From assembly GCA_021234155.1 (NCBI GenBank), contig JAJEKV010000111.1, positions 564,968 to 628,967 on the forward strand: 64,000 nucleotides of DNA, given 5' to 3'. The stretch is from Isoetes taiwanensis (lineage: Eukaryota; Streptophyta; Lycopodiopsida; Isoetales; Isoetaceae). Below the pieces are notes generated by a model. The model saw only the letters and a list, made by a program, of their open reading frames with translations. It was not told the origin of the DNA and made no database searches. Each line of letters begins with the position of its first letter. Positions within the stretch are counted from its first letter, which is position 1. This document shows, piece by piece, positions 34,358 to 45,198 of the stretch. The position numbers and the translations under genes are program-made.

Positions 34358-35315
34358 CGATAAGACGGTGTTCGACCAAATCAACACACTGAAGTGGAGT
34401 AAAGCGACAAAATGCAACAGGAGGAGCAGAATCACATAAAGCAAGTGGTGAGGAGAGCTGAGATGCAGAGGTATTAGAATTCTTAGCTGATTTTCGATGT
34501 TGACAAAGAGCAGGCGGAGGGTGGGCGCATCGACCATCAATGTCCATATACTGCCCACAAGCCTCTTCAACTTGCTCTTGCGATCTTTAAATCTCGCCCA
34601 ACATTTGCTTCTGTTGATCCATAACTGAGGTGTAAGACCGACAGCTGGAATAGGGGTAGTGGAATTCACAAGGGGACAAGAGACATCTACTAAAGAAGGA
34701 GGTGCAGCAGAAGCCAATGGAGGAACTTGCAAGTGAGACTTAGGGTCTCAGGAAACATGAGAGCTGATTCTGGGCCATTCAACAAATGTAGCTTGAAAGG
34801 AAAGAACATGGGCCCACTCTGAACAATAATTGTCTTGAGGCATAGCAACGATAAATGGGCAGTGCTACACAAATCTTGATGATACCATTAGTTATAGCAT
34901 GTTGCAAATAAAGTCCAAACTCATTAGCATTGGTAGAAATGAGCCCAGAATTCTAAAATTATGGAGGAAAATCTTCAATGTCAATCTAGAACGAGGCATG
35001 TAAGGCATCTGGCTTACCTGGAAAAGAACCAGGAACATATTGTTGATATAATAAGAAATGTTTCCTCTTACAATTTCAAACAAATCAAGGTTTTAAATTC
35101 TCAAATGCTTGAAGATGAATCTTAATTTCTGGATGTTGGTCCTTAAACCTCTTGAACAATTGCATCTGCATGATTTATATTAGACCACTATGATGTCTAT
35201 GGAACTTTGTAGATTACAGTAATAAATATTAATTAAGAGCAATCTAAGTTTAAACAAAATTAGAGTAATGCATACCTTGCCTAGCAGGAAGACCAAATTG
35301 ACTTCGAATGCCCTC
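34358..35315 (-). pseudogene. Unknown broken gene, 3' part
   Basis: Minus-strand coding-like pieces: SLMEGIRSQFGLPARQ ending in a GTATGC donor context (about 35325-35275), LFKRFKDQHPEIKIHLQAFE (about 35165-35105) and, with a shift, RSKCWARFKDRKSKLKRLVG and VAFCRFTPLQCVDLVEHRLI down to about 34370. The pieces share strand and spacing with 35866-38511, so they are probably one former gene. I do not recognise the family. Stops and shifts exclude a working product. Confidence 0.35.
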
Positions 35316-35865
35316 CATTAGGGATTTTTTGAGATCATAAAAGGGCCTTCTAAGAACTGCTGACTAAGCTATATGAACTACCAATCAGAAAACAGAACTG
35401 GTAATCCAGTCAGCAAAACAGTTATAACTAACTCACTGAATCACATTTTCTAGCATAAGTGTTGATAGAAAAGTCCAAATGAGCTCTTGTTTGGTGCAAT
35501 AGATAGATCTCATTGAGATCTTTCCAATCTTGGGTGGTTTGCATATCTTTTAGCCCCGTAGGATAGTAAAAAATGGTAAAAACCACATTTTTTGGAGTTT
35601 TGACAATCATGAGTGGTTAAAATATGTGCAAAGCACCTAAGATTGTAAAGATCTCAACGAGATCTATCAATTGCACTAAACGAGAGCTCATTTGGACTTT
35701 TCTATCAATAGTTATGCTAGAAAATGTGATCCAGTGAGTTAGTTATAACAGTTTTGCTGACTGGACCCGTCAGGCTCTGATTTCTGATTGGTAGTTCATT
35801 TATCTTCATTTGGCTTAGTTGGCATGTTTTGAAGGCCCTTTTTTAATCTCAAAAAAACCCTAATG
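35316..35865. mobile_element. Foldback element 2 (long inverted repeat) inside the broken gene
   Basis: Arms of about 210 bp: 35316-35530 pairs with the reverse complement of 35640-35865. Shared stretches include CATTAGGG at both outer ends, GAACTACCAATCAGAAA, GTTATAACTAACTCACTG, ATTTTCTAGCATAA and GATAGAAAAGTCCAAATGAG. The loop is about 110 bp. No open frame. It separates two parts of the minus-strand pseudogene. Its outline resembles foldback element 1 (ends of the type ...TTTGAGAT...). Confidence 0.75.
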
Positions 35866-38511
35866 ATCCCAATGCAGCCTTTTATGCAATTCTATTTTTC
35901 ATAAATGAGATAAAACAAGCAAAACAGGCAATAAGCATCTCTGCAAGGAGCCAGCAACACCAAACCAGATTTGCCAAAGCCTTGGGCACAACAGGTACAT
36001 GAACTGAATGAGATGACTGCTCTACAAAAGTGGCCTCCTACAGGAAAGGGCTTCGGGTCTAGATCAATAGGTCCTGCTCTCCCCATGAAATTCAACATCT
36101 GTGAAAGCCTTTGTTGAAGCAGTTCTATGCAGTTAAGTTTCTCCTTTGCTTGTTAAATTGAAATTTCATTTTTTTCAATGTCTCTAGTAGCTTCCTACAA
36201 ACCAATTTCTAGCTTAGCAAAGTGCCGCTCCTTCTCTGTTCTACTCATAACCAAGTCTTCCAACCTGTACTCCACAGCTAACTTGATTTCCAACAAGATC
36301 TTTAGCCAATTTGTCAGATTCCAATTTTGTCTCATCTACTTTTTGAAAAAACTGCTGCAAATCTTGTTCAAGCATATCCTTTCTACCCTCAATCTGGCTG
36401 ATCTCCTTCAATGCATTCCTCCTTCTTGCTTCCAGTGCTTCTACTTCATTTAATAGGTTAATTTTCTCCTCTGAGCCATGTTTAATTAACTGGTTTAAGG
36501 TTGCAGCGAAAAGGCACCTTGGTAGAAGCATTTAGTAGAGAAACCCTAGGTTCGTTTGACAGAAGCGACAACGTCGAACCGACAGCTACGTTGGTTAAAA
36601 GTTAAATTAAAAGTTAAAGGTCACTTTAATTTTCAGTGTAATTTTGACTTTCAGTTAACTTTGAGTTTAATTTACTAACTTAATGTAATCTAGTGTGAAG
36701 CCACATTAAGTTAACACTTTTAAGTTAAGAAAGTTAACGGAATGCTAAATAAACAAGGTGCTGCGCACGATGGGTTGCCCTCCGGTGGCCCTATATTTTC
36801 ATGCTTTTTGTTTTCTTTGCAAACTTCTCATTTTGATTCATGGGAGATAGAATCCGCCATTTTCTCAAGAACTGGGCATAAATTGTAAAGCTTCATAAAC
36901 ATACTAAGCATGCAAAACAATGTTGTGCGGCTTGAAAAGGCAGACTGCGAATAAGAAAACAACTAATTAAGATTCATATTATACTTTAATGTGATATTGC
37001 AAACAAGCACAAACCTGAAATCGTTCTGAAGCCATTTCTTCTGCGAGTCTAGTTACCTGCATGGAATCCAAGAAAATAGTGCTAAAAAATTAGATTCACG
37101 TCGTAAGTCATCTGAAGCCATTCCTTTTGTAAGTTACCTTCATGGGGTCCAGGAAAATGGCGCTACAAAAAGATAGTCACATCTTAAGTCATTTTTTCTG
37201 AGTGAATAGATGCCCTATATATTAATAATATCATAACCTTGGATGTCGAGCACTAGACCATTCATATCATCACTGATCAACATATGAAATATAAGAATGA
37301 TCGAATACATGATATTGTAATGACAAAAATTGCACTTGGAATTGCTTCCAGACACGCATTTAATCTATGACAAACAACGTGATTTATAGTTCGTGGATCT
37401 CTTTATGTCATAGATTTGAAATATATCGCAACTTAATTCTTCTTTTAAGGTAATTTTGATGCCTCAAAAGTAATTGTGCCAGCCATTGCACTGAGTGTCA
37501 TAACTTGCACTCAAGATCTAGCTTGTAAAGAGATGCTCACATAAGTTGATGATAATATAAACTATGATACTAACTGTAAACAAAATGGCAATACAGGAAA
37601 ATATTCTTTTATTGCAGAATAAGCAGAATATCAGGGCACTACATTTGTTTGCTCGGGCAATACATTCGATTGCTCGAAGCCTCTATAAGCACTCTAAACT
37701 TCTCCTGTAAAGAATTTGAGTAAATAGCTTCCTATATCAATGTTCAGATTGATAATATCAGGCAAATCTAATTAATAACTATGTGCTATAATATTCTTGT
37801 TAGAAGATCTCCATAAATTTTTCTGCACCCACATCATATTGGAGAGGTAAAACGAGCTTCCAACAGATAGCATGCCACATTTGTCAGAATATGTGGTCTA
37901 CATAAACTTCATATTCAGGCAGGACTTGTACAACAAGTTTGGAATAATGTACAACGATTCTGCTTTTGCGTAGGCATGAGCATGCTCTTTCTTTAGCATG
38001 GGAAGTAGTCTACGACTATATTTACCATTTACATGTCCAGCTTTGGGTTTAGCTAGAAAACCACCACCCATAACAAGTAGTATCTGTGTTGACCAGGTTC
38101 TGGCTTAACTGGAAAGCCGCAACCCATAACAGGATGAAAATAAATAAAAGTATTGGTAAATACAACTCTTCAATGATAGATACAGTTTCAAAGTTTCAAA
38201 GCAGTTAACTACTTGGAAGCAGTAAAAAGTCCTTTTTTTGTTATGTATTTCTAGTAATTAACTTGTTGGATCTTTAACACAGGTTATACAACTACTTGAA
38301 GTTTATGGCTACTTGAACTCTATTTCACAAGTTCAGCTTCATCTAGAGATAAAGGCGAAGTAAATACAAAAATTCCCATGAGATTTAAAGTCATGCCCTG
38401 ATGCAAATTCAGAAGCTGGCCTTTTTCTAGTTCCATAATTGTGTTAGTTATCATGAAATCAATAATTGGCATTCCTAGTTTACCATGTGCATACTTGCCT
38501 ACAACATCCAA
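35866..38511 (-). pseudogene. Unknown broken gene, 5' and middle part (coiled coil, Cys-rich)
   Basis: In minus-strand order: YAHGKLGMPIIDFMITNTIM to LSLDEAELVK (38511-38320), VMGGGFLAKPKAGHVNGKYS and LKKEHAHAYAKAESLYIIPN (about 38080-37910), a small spliced-looking exon VTRLAEEMASERFQ with AG and GT borders (about 37057-37016; a decayed second copy lies at about 37110-37150), a coiled-coil stretch EEKINLLNEVEALEARRRNA to LESDKLAKDL (36531-36241) and a Cys-rich piece (36098-35892: HFCRAVISFSSCTCC, then LVLLAPCRDAYCLFC) that could be a zinc-binding remnant. I do not recognise the protein. The stops between pieces point to a pseudogene, though some may be introns. Confidence 0.35.
37035..37180 (-). 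repeat. Tandem duplication of about 83 bp including a small exon
   Basis: GAAGCCATTTCTTCTG...AGTTACCTGCATGGA at about 37030 recurs as GAAGCCATTCCTTTTG...AGTTACCTTCATGGG at about 37113, followed in both by CCA(A/G)GAAAAT-G-GCTA. The unit contains the VTRLAEEMASERFQ exon and its acceptor. Confidence 0.5.
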
Positions 38512-38584
38512 GTATGGATGATTATTATGCAGAAACAGAATGAACGAGATTGCCCCATTCTTTTATACCCTTGCATGGCAAGCA

Positions 38585-40110
38585 AAAGAAATGCACTGTT
38601 TTTTTTTTTTTTGAAGAACTGTGTCATCAATATATTAAAAGAATGGTAATGTTACAAAGCAAGTGAGGAGGAAGGAGAACTGCCCCAAAGAGACAGCGAT
38701 ACCTCAACACTCCACAACAAACTCACAGAAAAACTGCAACTCTACTGCTGTACAAACCGACCATCACCATCTACAACACCCAAGAAGTCCCGCCAAATGG
38801 CAAACTTCCGCTCTACTACTCCCGGGAACACCAGAAAGCTTTGAAATAGCTTGTACCTGAGTCGAGGAATTAGAGAGGCTGCAGGCTGCTGAATCCCCTG
38901 AAAGATCCACAACCGCCGCTTCCAAATCAGCCACACCAACCAAGCCACGCACAGATGCAAGGCTTGCTGCCGCAAGAGCGGCCAAGCACCAGGATACACA
39001 TGAAGCAGCAACTGCTGGCTAGTCAATCTCACCTGAAACAGAGCCCTAACCCAATCCCAGGCAGCCTGCAAATGAGGGCATAAAACCGCACAATGCTTCC
39101 GCAGTCTCACGATGAAGGCCACAACAAGGGCAGAGAGGGCTCACACCCGGCCTAAACCGACTCACAAGGGCATTCACCCTGATACAGCGGTGCACCACCT
39201 GCCACAGAAGCACCCTAACCTTCGGTGGGGGAAGTGAGCTCCATGTCCACGTCCAAACCGAACTACCATCGAGAACCCGAAAGCTGCAGAGACCACTTGC
39301 CGAAGGGCGGGGTGTCATGAATAGCCAGCACCCGATAAGAAGACCGCACAAAGCAAGAAGACACAACATCCGGATGAACCTTCCAAACCTGCACCACCAC
39401 ATCATCCTGAGGGACTATAGGTATGTGTAGCGGAATACTCCCCGCCACGTGCTCCCAGATAGCCCTGGCCATCGCCTCGAAAAAAGCGAGCTCGAAGAAC
39501 TCCCACGGCTAGCTGACCACCCCAATACCAATCCTCCAAGGTGAGCACAAAGAGCAGCCCAACGGGCTCCAGCAGGTCCGAGCATGCACAGTGGCAGCCA
39601 AGGGCAAGTGCGCAGGGGGTAAAGGAACCCACAAGAAAGGAGAAGAGTGGTGATAAACTGAGGCATAATCTAGCTGGAAGAGCACACGCACATGATCCCA
39701 AGCCCGCAACACTCCTGTGAGAAAAGGGGATGCATGTGGGAAAGGCCGGAGACCATACAATAGTGCCCAGGGCAACTCCACATGCACAGACGGCTTCCCA
39801 AACACCACACAATGGCGAAGAGACCGCGACAACAAATACCAAGACCAGGAGAAGATGCTCCATCCTGCAGAATGCTCCAAACAAACTTGGAGACCAACAC
39901 CTTACTATGCAGCGCTAAAGCCAGAATGGACAAGCCCCCATCCTCCCGGGGGCGGAGACACTTCCACCAAGCCACTTTAACGACCGCCCCTTCATCATCC
40001 CCGCCCCACACAAAATTTCGAACAATCTTATCCAAAGCCTGTATCTTACCCTCAGGAGCTAGCATCGCAGATGCTGTATACACATGAGTGCTACAAAGAA
40101 ATGCACTGTT
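38585..40110 (-). mobile_element. 5'-truncated LINE with 16-bp target duplication
   Basis: The direct repeat AAAGAAATGCACTGTT occurs at 38585-38600 and 40095-40110 and flanks the insertion exactly. At the low-coordinate side a T tract (38601-38612) is the poly-A tail read on the plus strand. The minus strand encodes the end of a non-LTR reverse transcriptase: KIQALDKIVRNFVWGGDDEG (about 40045-39985) and the zf-RVT domain PPKVRVLLWQVVHRCIRVNA with the CPCCGLHRETAEALC finger (about 39210-39090), then 'CVAWLVWLIWKRR' near 38930. Element length is about 1.49 kb; a full plant L1-type LINE is 5-7 kb. Frameshifts (39400-39700) make it inactive. Confidence 0.85.
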
Positions 40111-41520
40111 GTAATAGCTTCTGAAAATAATTTGTGATCTTGCATAAGCATATGAGGCTCGCTATTGCTTTAAGGAGTCTCGAAGGATATTGTGGATTTC
40201 AGCATTGGTTTTAAGACCATGCTGCATCATTTCCTTAAAAAGATGATAAGCATCATCAACCTTCTTCAACTCACACAACAAAGATATAAGAATAGAATAG
40301 CATCAGGAATAAATATTTTTCCTTTGAGCAATTGCAATGTTTTTTCTGCTTCGCGTGCTTTACAAAGACCAGAGATAAGAGTGTCATACGTCATGGCATT
40401 TGGAAGACATTTCATTTCTATCATGAGTTCAAGGCGCTCAAGAGCTTTATCAACCTTCTTAATGTTGCAGAGTCCATCAATTAGGACATTGAAACTCGTC
40501 ACATCTGGAACACAGCCCCTTTCAATCATATCTTCTAGCAGTGGGTATGCCGTGTCCAATTGTCCTGTCTTGCAAAGTTCTCTAATAATGCTATTATATG
40601 CCATTACATCTAGAACATGACCCTTGCGTATGATGTCTTCAAGACGTGGAAAAGATTCCTTCAGTTTTTTCTAGCTTGCAAAGCCCACAGACCATACTAT
40701 TGTATGTTTCAATATTTGGCACTAAACCTCTAGACAGCGTTGCATCAAAGGGGTGATATGCCTCATCAATCTTCTCAATCTGGCAAAAATCGTCAATCAG
40801 TCACAAGATCTGGAATGCAACCTCTTTTCACCATCTTCTGGAAAAGTTCTTGTGCTTCTATGACTCTCCCTTCCCTGCAAAAACCAGAGATTAGCAAGTT
40901 GTATGTGACTGTACTTGGGGGATAATGCTTTGTTACCATCTCTTCCAAGTATTTATAAGCATCATCAAATTTACCAGCTTTGCACAGCGCTGCAAGGAAA
41001 GCATTATAGGTAAAAACAGGCCAGTAATAAGGACATTGTAAGTCATAATATCTGGAGTGCATTCCTTCTCCTCCATGCTCCTGTGCAGCCAATATGCATC
41101 ATTCGGCTTTCCTGCTCTGAAAAGACCATCAATAAGTGTAGTATATATCTGAGTACTGGGTTGACGCACCTCAAGCGCACGTTTAAATTGATCAAAAGCC
41201 TCTACTAATTTTCCTGACTTAGAAAGCCCATCGATTAACAGTGTACAAAATGATGTCTGGGCCAGGAAAATTCATTTGGCACGAATGCTCCCTGCAATCC
41301 CTCTTTAAAAAGCTCATAGGCTTGCTTATGCTTGCCTGCCTTGACATAAACTTCCATCATGCAATTATATGTAAATGTAGTATGAACAAAACCAATCTCA
41401 CCTGATGCCCACTCAAACAATACAAAAGCAGAATTTGGATCGGCCATAGACCGCAATGCATCAAAAGAACCCAAAAAGGATGCTTGGTCTGTATGGGCAA
41501 GCTACAGTTTAGAATAGCAA
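40111..41520 (-). pseudogene. P-class (Rf-like) PPR gene, frameshifted
   Basis: The minus strand gives 35-residue pentatricopeptide repeats: FEWASGEIGFVHTTFTYNCM (about 41415), QIYTTLIDGLFRAGKPNDAY (about 41150), FTYNAFLAALCKAGKFDDAY (about 41010), TYNLLISGFCREGRVIEAQE (about 40895), ETYNSMVCGLCKLEK (about 40700), AYNSIIRELCKTGQLDTAYP (about 40595), SFNVLIDGLCNIKKVDKALE and TYDTLISGLCKAREAEKTLQ (about 40380). Such proteins bind organellar RNA one base per repeat in mitochondria or plastids. The reading frame breaks at least four times (about 41235, 41030, 40790, 40650), and one repeat seems deleted at 41030. Either it is a pseudogene or the assembly has indel errors. The N-terminus and targeting peptide are not visible. 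The LINE inserted just beyond its 3' end. Confidence 0.75.
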
Positions 41521-41901
41521 GATTTGGCACCTCTCATGAAACACCTCGTAGGACTGATGAACGGGGTCTCAAATTATTTATCAAACCGTTTATGAAACCA
41601 TGTGCACATAATACACAGAATAGGCATAATCAAACCATTTATGAAACCATGCGCACATAATACCCAGAATACGCATTGTTAACATGTTATACAATATAAG
41701 CTGCTGTACAATTCCAAGGTTATTCTGGAGTGAGTGACATGCAATGGTGTACAAATCCAACTCCTACGCCGCATTTGGTCCTCTCTCCTTTGTCCTTTTG
41801 TCAGCTGATTAATTCTTATACCCCTTAACTCATGGACCGTATTAATCTAAACATTGAAAATGGCATGAATAATAATGAAGAGAACAATCTATACTACTCA
41901 C

Positions 41902-42000
41902 TCCGGGCATCCCAAAGACGTACGGTTTTGTCTCCAGACGCAGTTGCAAGCAGATCAGCATACGTCCCTTCAATTCAAGATCTTTATCTTTTCCTTTACT
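41902..42000 (-). pseudogene. THOC3: THO complex subunit 3 (THOC3/TEX1) exon relic
   Basis: An exon-like block with acceptor (TATGCAG|AGTAAAGG) and donor (CCCGGA|GTGAGT) reads KGKDKDLELKG and then, one frame over, ADLLATASGDKTVRLWDARS. That is the first WD40 blade of plant THOC3/TEX1, an mRNA export and small-RNA factor. In the intact protein about 15 residues ending in a WD-type turn separate the two pieces; they are missing here and the loss shifts the frame. No other WD40 exon was found nearby. A basic ATG-led piece at about 42540 could be a fused 5' exon, but that is unproven. Confidence 0.65.
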
Positions 42001-43277
42001 CTGCATAGCAATAATAAACAGTTGAGAAGAGTACCAGTATCACTATCTACACAAAGAAGGAAGAAAGTTCAATAAAGAAAGTTTGTGTGTTACTAGGCAG
42101 TTACAACGTATGAGTTGGATTGTGAAAACCAACAAAGCCTAAGCACCCGAAATGGGATTTGATTTAAAGCTGGTCAATTATACGGCATGATAGGGCTAGA
42201 ATCAGAGATAAGCAGTCCGGCCGAACCAAGCTTAGAAGCAGATATAGATCCAGTTGAACCAACTAGTCGACTTCATTCTCTGCTTCCAAACAATAAATAT
42301 CATTTTTGCCAAACCGAGAAGGGAGGATGACCTCTGGTTCAAGGACGGACCACCACAAAAACGTTTTGGAAGGTTCGTTAACTTCAAATCTTTAGAAGAA
42401 CTTCCTGAACTATAAGAGGGAGCATTTCATGCACTGAAATACCTGGAGATTATAGACATCACGCATCTGCTTAAGAAACCCACCTCTTGCGGACAACATG
42501 GTCGTTTTGCCTTCCGTAAGTCGTCTTGTCCAGCACCTGCCATGGAGCCTTGCCAGTTACCCGGTTCGCTTCAAGAAATCAGACGTCGAAGCTGACCGCC
42601 AGTTTACAGGAAATAGGAGGTTTTTAGCAGTCACCAGCATATCCTAGGGATATTCAAGAATATACCTAGGATATGCCAAAAGCCCACATAAACAAGGGTT
42701 TGCCCCCCTAGGGGCAACCCAAAAATTAATGTAAACCTAACGTAACTAGTGGTGTGAAGGCAAATGCAGTTAAAATCCTGACGGAATCCTAACTTAATGG
42801 CGGGTGCGAAGGTACCCTAAATCTAGTTACTGTTGTAATCGAATTGAAATTTAGCATTTAAATGTGTTCCTGTGTTTCCATATTGTATTTATGTGTTGAA
42901 AAACATTGAGTGAAAATACTGAAAAACATTGAGTGAAAACAGTGTGCAAAAATAATATAAAAAACATTAAGTGAAAACAATGACTGAAAACAAGATTTAC
43001 CTATTTAATCAGTCGTCCAGAATTGGAAGACCCAACCTCCAATTCGGATTATAGGGGGCTGACATGTGTCAACAACAGAATGCACGACAGGTCAATAATG
43101 CAACCATGTTTCTATATTGTGGGTTTCCTCTGATTCAATTGAGCCAAGAAAAAGGGCGTATTCCATCGATACAGGTGGTCCAAACTCAGAAGAAAATGGT
43201 CGACATGGCAATCTTATGCAGGAGAAGAATGCCATTGGACCAGTATTTCGAATATGAACTAACAAAGAAGTTCCCTA
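42001..43277. other. Intergenic DNA with a palindrome and short repeats
   Basis: Contains an inverted partial copy of the 30056 repeat (42620-42730), inside which lies a near-perfect palindrome CATATCCTAGGGATATTC / GAATATACCTAGGATATG at about 42640-42676, and a tandem GAAAACATTGAGTGAAAA run at about 42898-43000. No gene supported. Confidence 0.5.
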
Positions 43278-43937
43278 AATGAGGGTAATGCAGATCGGCT
43301 CAAAATCTAGTTCCAGCAGACAGATCCAGATCGCCTCTAAAATGCAGATCCAGCAAAAGATGAAGTACAACTTAGATCTAAGTAAAGGATGCATAGGAGG
43401 ATTGAAAAGTGAAGAGAAGCAGGAGATGGAAAGTAGGTGAAGAAAGGGGGATGTATAAGGCAGGGAGCGTATGTGGGTCGAAATTCAAAGGTGTTAAGCT
43501 TCACTTCGGAAATCCGAGCTGCAATGGTCGAAGTCAACTTTTCAATAACTTTAGGAAGCAATTTGAAGTCGAGGCCGCATGGGAGCGCCCTAATGAGGGT
43601 AATGCTGGTCGGCTCAAAATCTAGTTCCAAGATAGATCCGGATCGCCTTCTAAAATGCATCCAAAGAAAAGATGAAGTACAACTTAGATCTAAGTAAAGG
43701 ACGATAGGAGGATTTGAAAAGTGAAGAAAAGGGAGATGGAAAGTAGGTGAAGAAAGGGGGGATAGTAACTATTTTCTTGTATAAGGCTACGCTCGCATGA
43801 GCCGTGAATCAACTTCGAATTGAAAGGTGTTAACCGCAACATTTTTTAATCTCGACCATTTCCGAAAAGTAGAAGTCAACTTTTTCAATAACTTTAGGAA
43901 TAATTTGAAGTCAGGAGGCCGCATGGGAACGTCGCCT
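43278..43937 (+). repeat. Tandem duplication, unit about 314 bp
   Basis: AATGAGGGTAATGC at 43278 recurs at 43592. The two units match over their length (CGGCTCAAAATCTAGTTCCA, TACAACTTAGATCTAAGTAA, ATAACTTTAGGAA, GGCCGCATGGGA) with indels. Several differences fall at CAG in copy 1 (CAGATCCAGATCG against GATCCGGATCG). Unit function unknown. Confidence 0.75.
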
Positions 43938-44350
43938 AAGGGTAAGTTAACCCGAAGAGTTTTTCCGGTTTAGCTATGACAGGCATTAGCAAGATCGTCT
44001 GATTCAAGCCTGCATGCCATAAATTGTTTTGCACAGACTATTTAGCCGGATTGGTGCAAAACTCGATTCTATTTTCTTGCTTGTCCATCACAGGCGAAAA
44101 CAACGGGAAAGAAGCAATGGGAAAGAAACAGCGGCCAAAACATGTTTTAGCTCTGAGGATGGAAAGAAGCCGGTATACAAGCTAGTAGGATGGAAAGAAG
44201 CGGATGAACAAGTGTTACCCGCACAGCAGGTAATTTGAAATCAATCAACCTAATTGTCATTCTAGATTATTGGCCTATGGCAACCAATTGTGATAATGAA
44301 GGGAATATTACAATAATTTGAAGCATGCGTTCAAGACGGGAATGATAAAG

Positions 44351-44491
44351 ACATGACGTGATGTGGAACGTGAAGGGGGAGGGCATTCTTGCCAGCCCCC
44401 TGACCTACAGAATCCAGCGCGACCAGATTCTGCAGGTCAAGAGGCTGGCAAGAATGCCCAACTCCTTCACGTTTCCACTATCACGTCAAGG
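44351..44491. ncRNA. Long imperfect hairpin, miRNA-precursor-like
   Basis: Arms of about 65 bases pair: left GGGCATTCTTGCCAGCC(CCC)TGACC-ACAGAATC, right GATTCTGCAGGTCA(AGA)GGCTGGCAAGAATGCCC. The outer stem continues as GTGAAGG / CCTTCAC and TGACGTGAT / ATCACGTCA. The loop is about 11 bases (44414-44424). Length, small bulges and tight loop suit a plant pri-miRNA, and equally a short foldback MITE. The arm sequences match no conserved plant miRNA that I know. Confidence 0.4.
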
Positions 44492-45198
44492 TAAACCGAA
44501 TCATAACAAGTTTTTTGGAGGCTAGTTGCTATTCGGGATTAGAATGATCAATAAACCAGCGGAACACACCGACTTACCTTGACGTATGTTACCACACCTA
44601 CAAAATGCAGCAACTACAAATTTTGAACATCCATGACAAGGTGTTTTGAATTACAGTTATTAGCATGAGTAACACGTTGACTTTTTCTTGATGTCAAATT
44701 GCTCTCTTCAACTATCAGTTTTTTAGTCTGTTCCATCAGTCGTACAGGCAACTCCCGAAACAGCATTGGAGGTTTGATCTTGCGATATTGCATAAGATGC
44801 ATTATTTATCTATGAAAATAGTGTCTTGTGTGAAATTCTTGCTTGATAAAACAAACCTTTGATACATTTACCAAAGCATGTTTCTAGGTATGGCCAATGT
44901 GTTAATTTAAATTAATTGAGCGTTGTATTGCTGAAATCAAGGCCTTTCAAGGGTCTCGCCCCTGCTACTGCCGTCATTGATTTCACAAACTGTTTAACCT
45001 GTAATCCCCGTTGCTAATTAAACAGCATTCAAACCAAAGTCAATGCCCTCGGCATCATCGATGCCATGGTGAGAGCAAAGTTTTTCTTGTCATATCTCGC
45101 ATATAGTTGGACTATTGAGGACCCACTTGACAAACCTTCTGTTTTACTTTCACACTTACTTTTTTACCTTTGCTCCTGACTGAGCCATTCTGACACAG

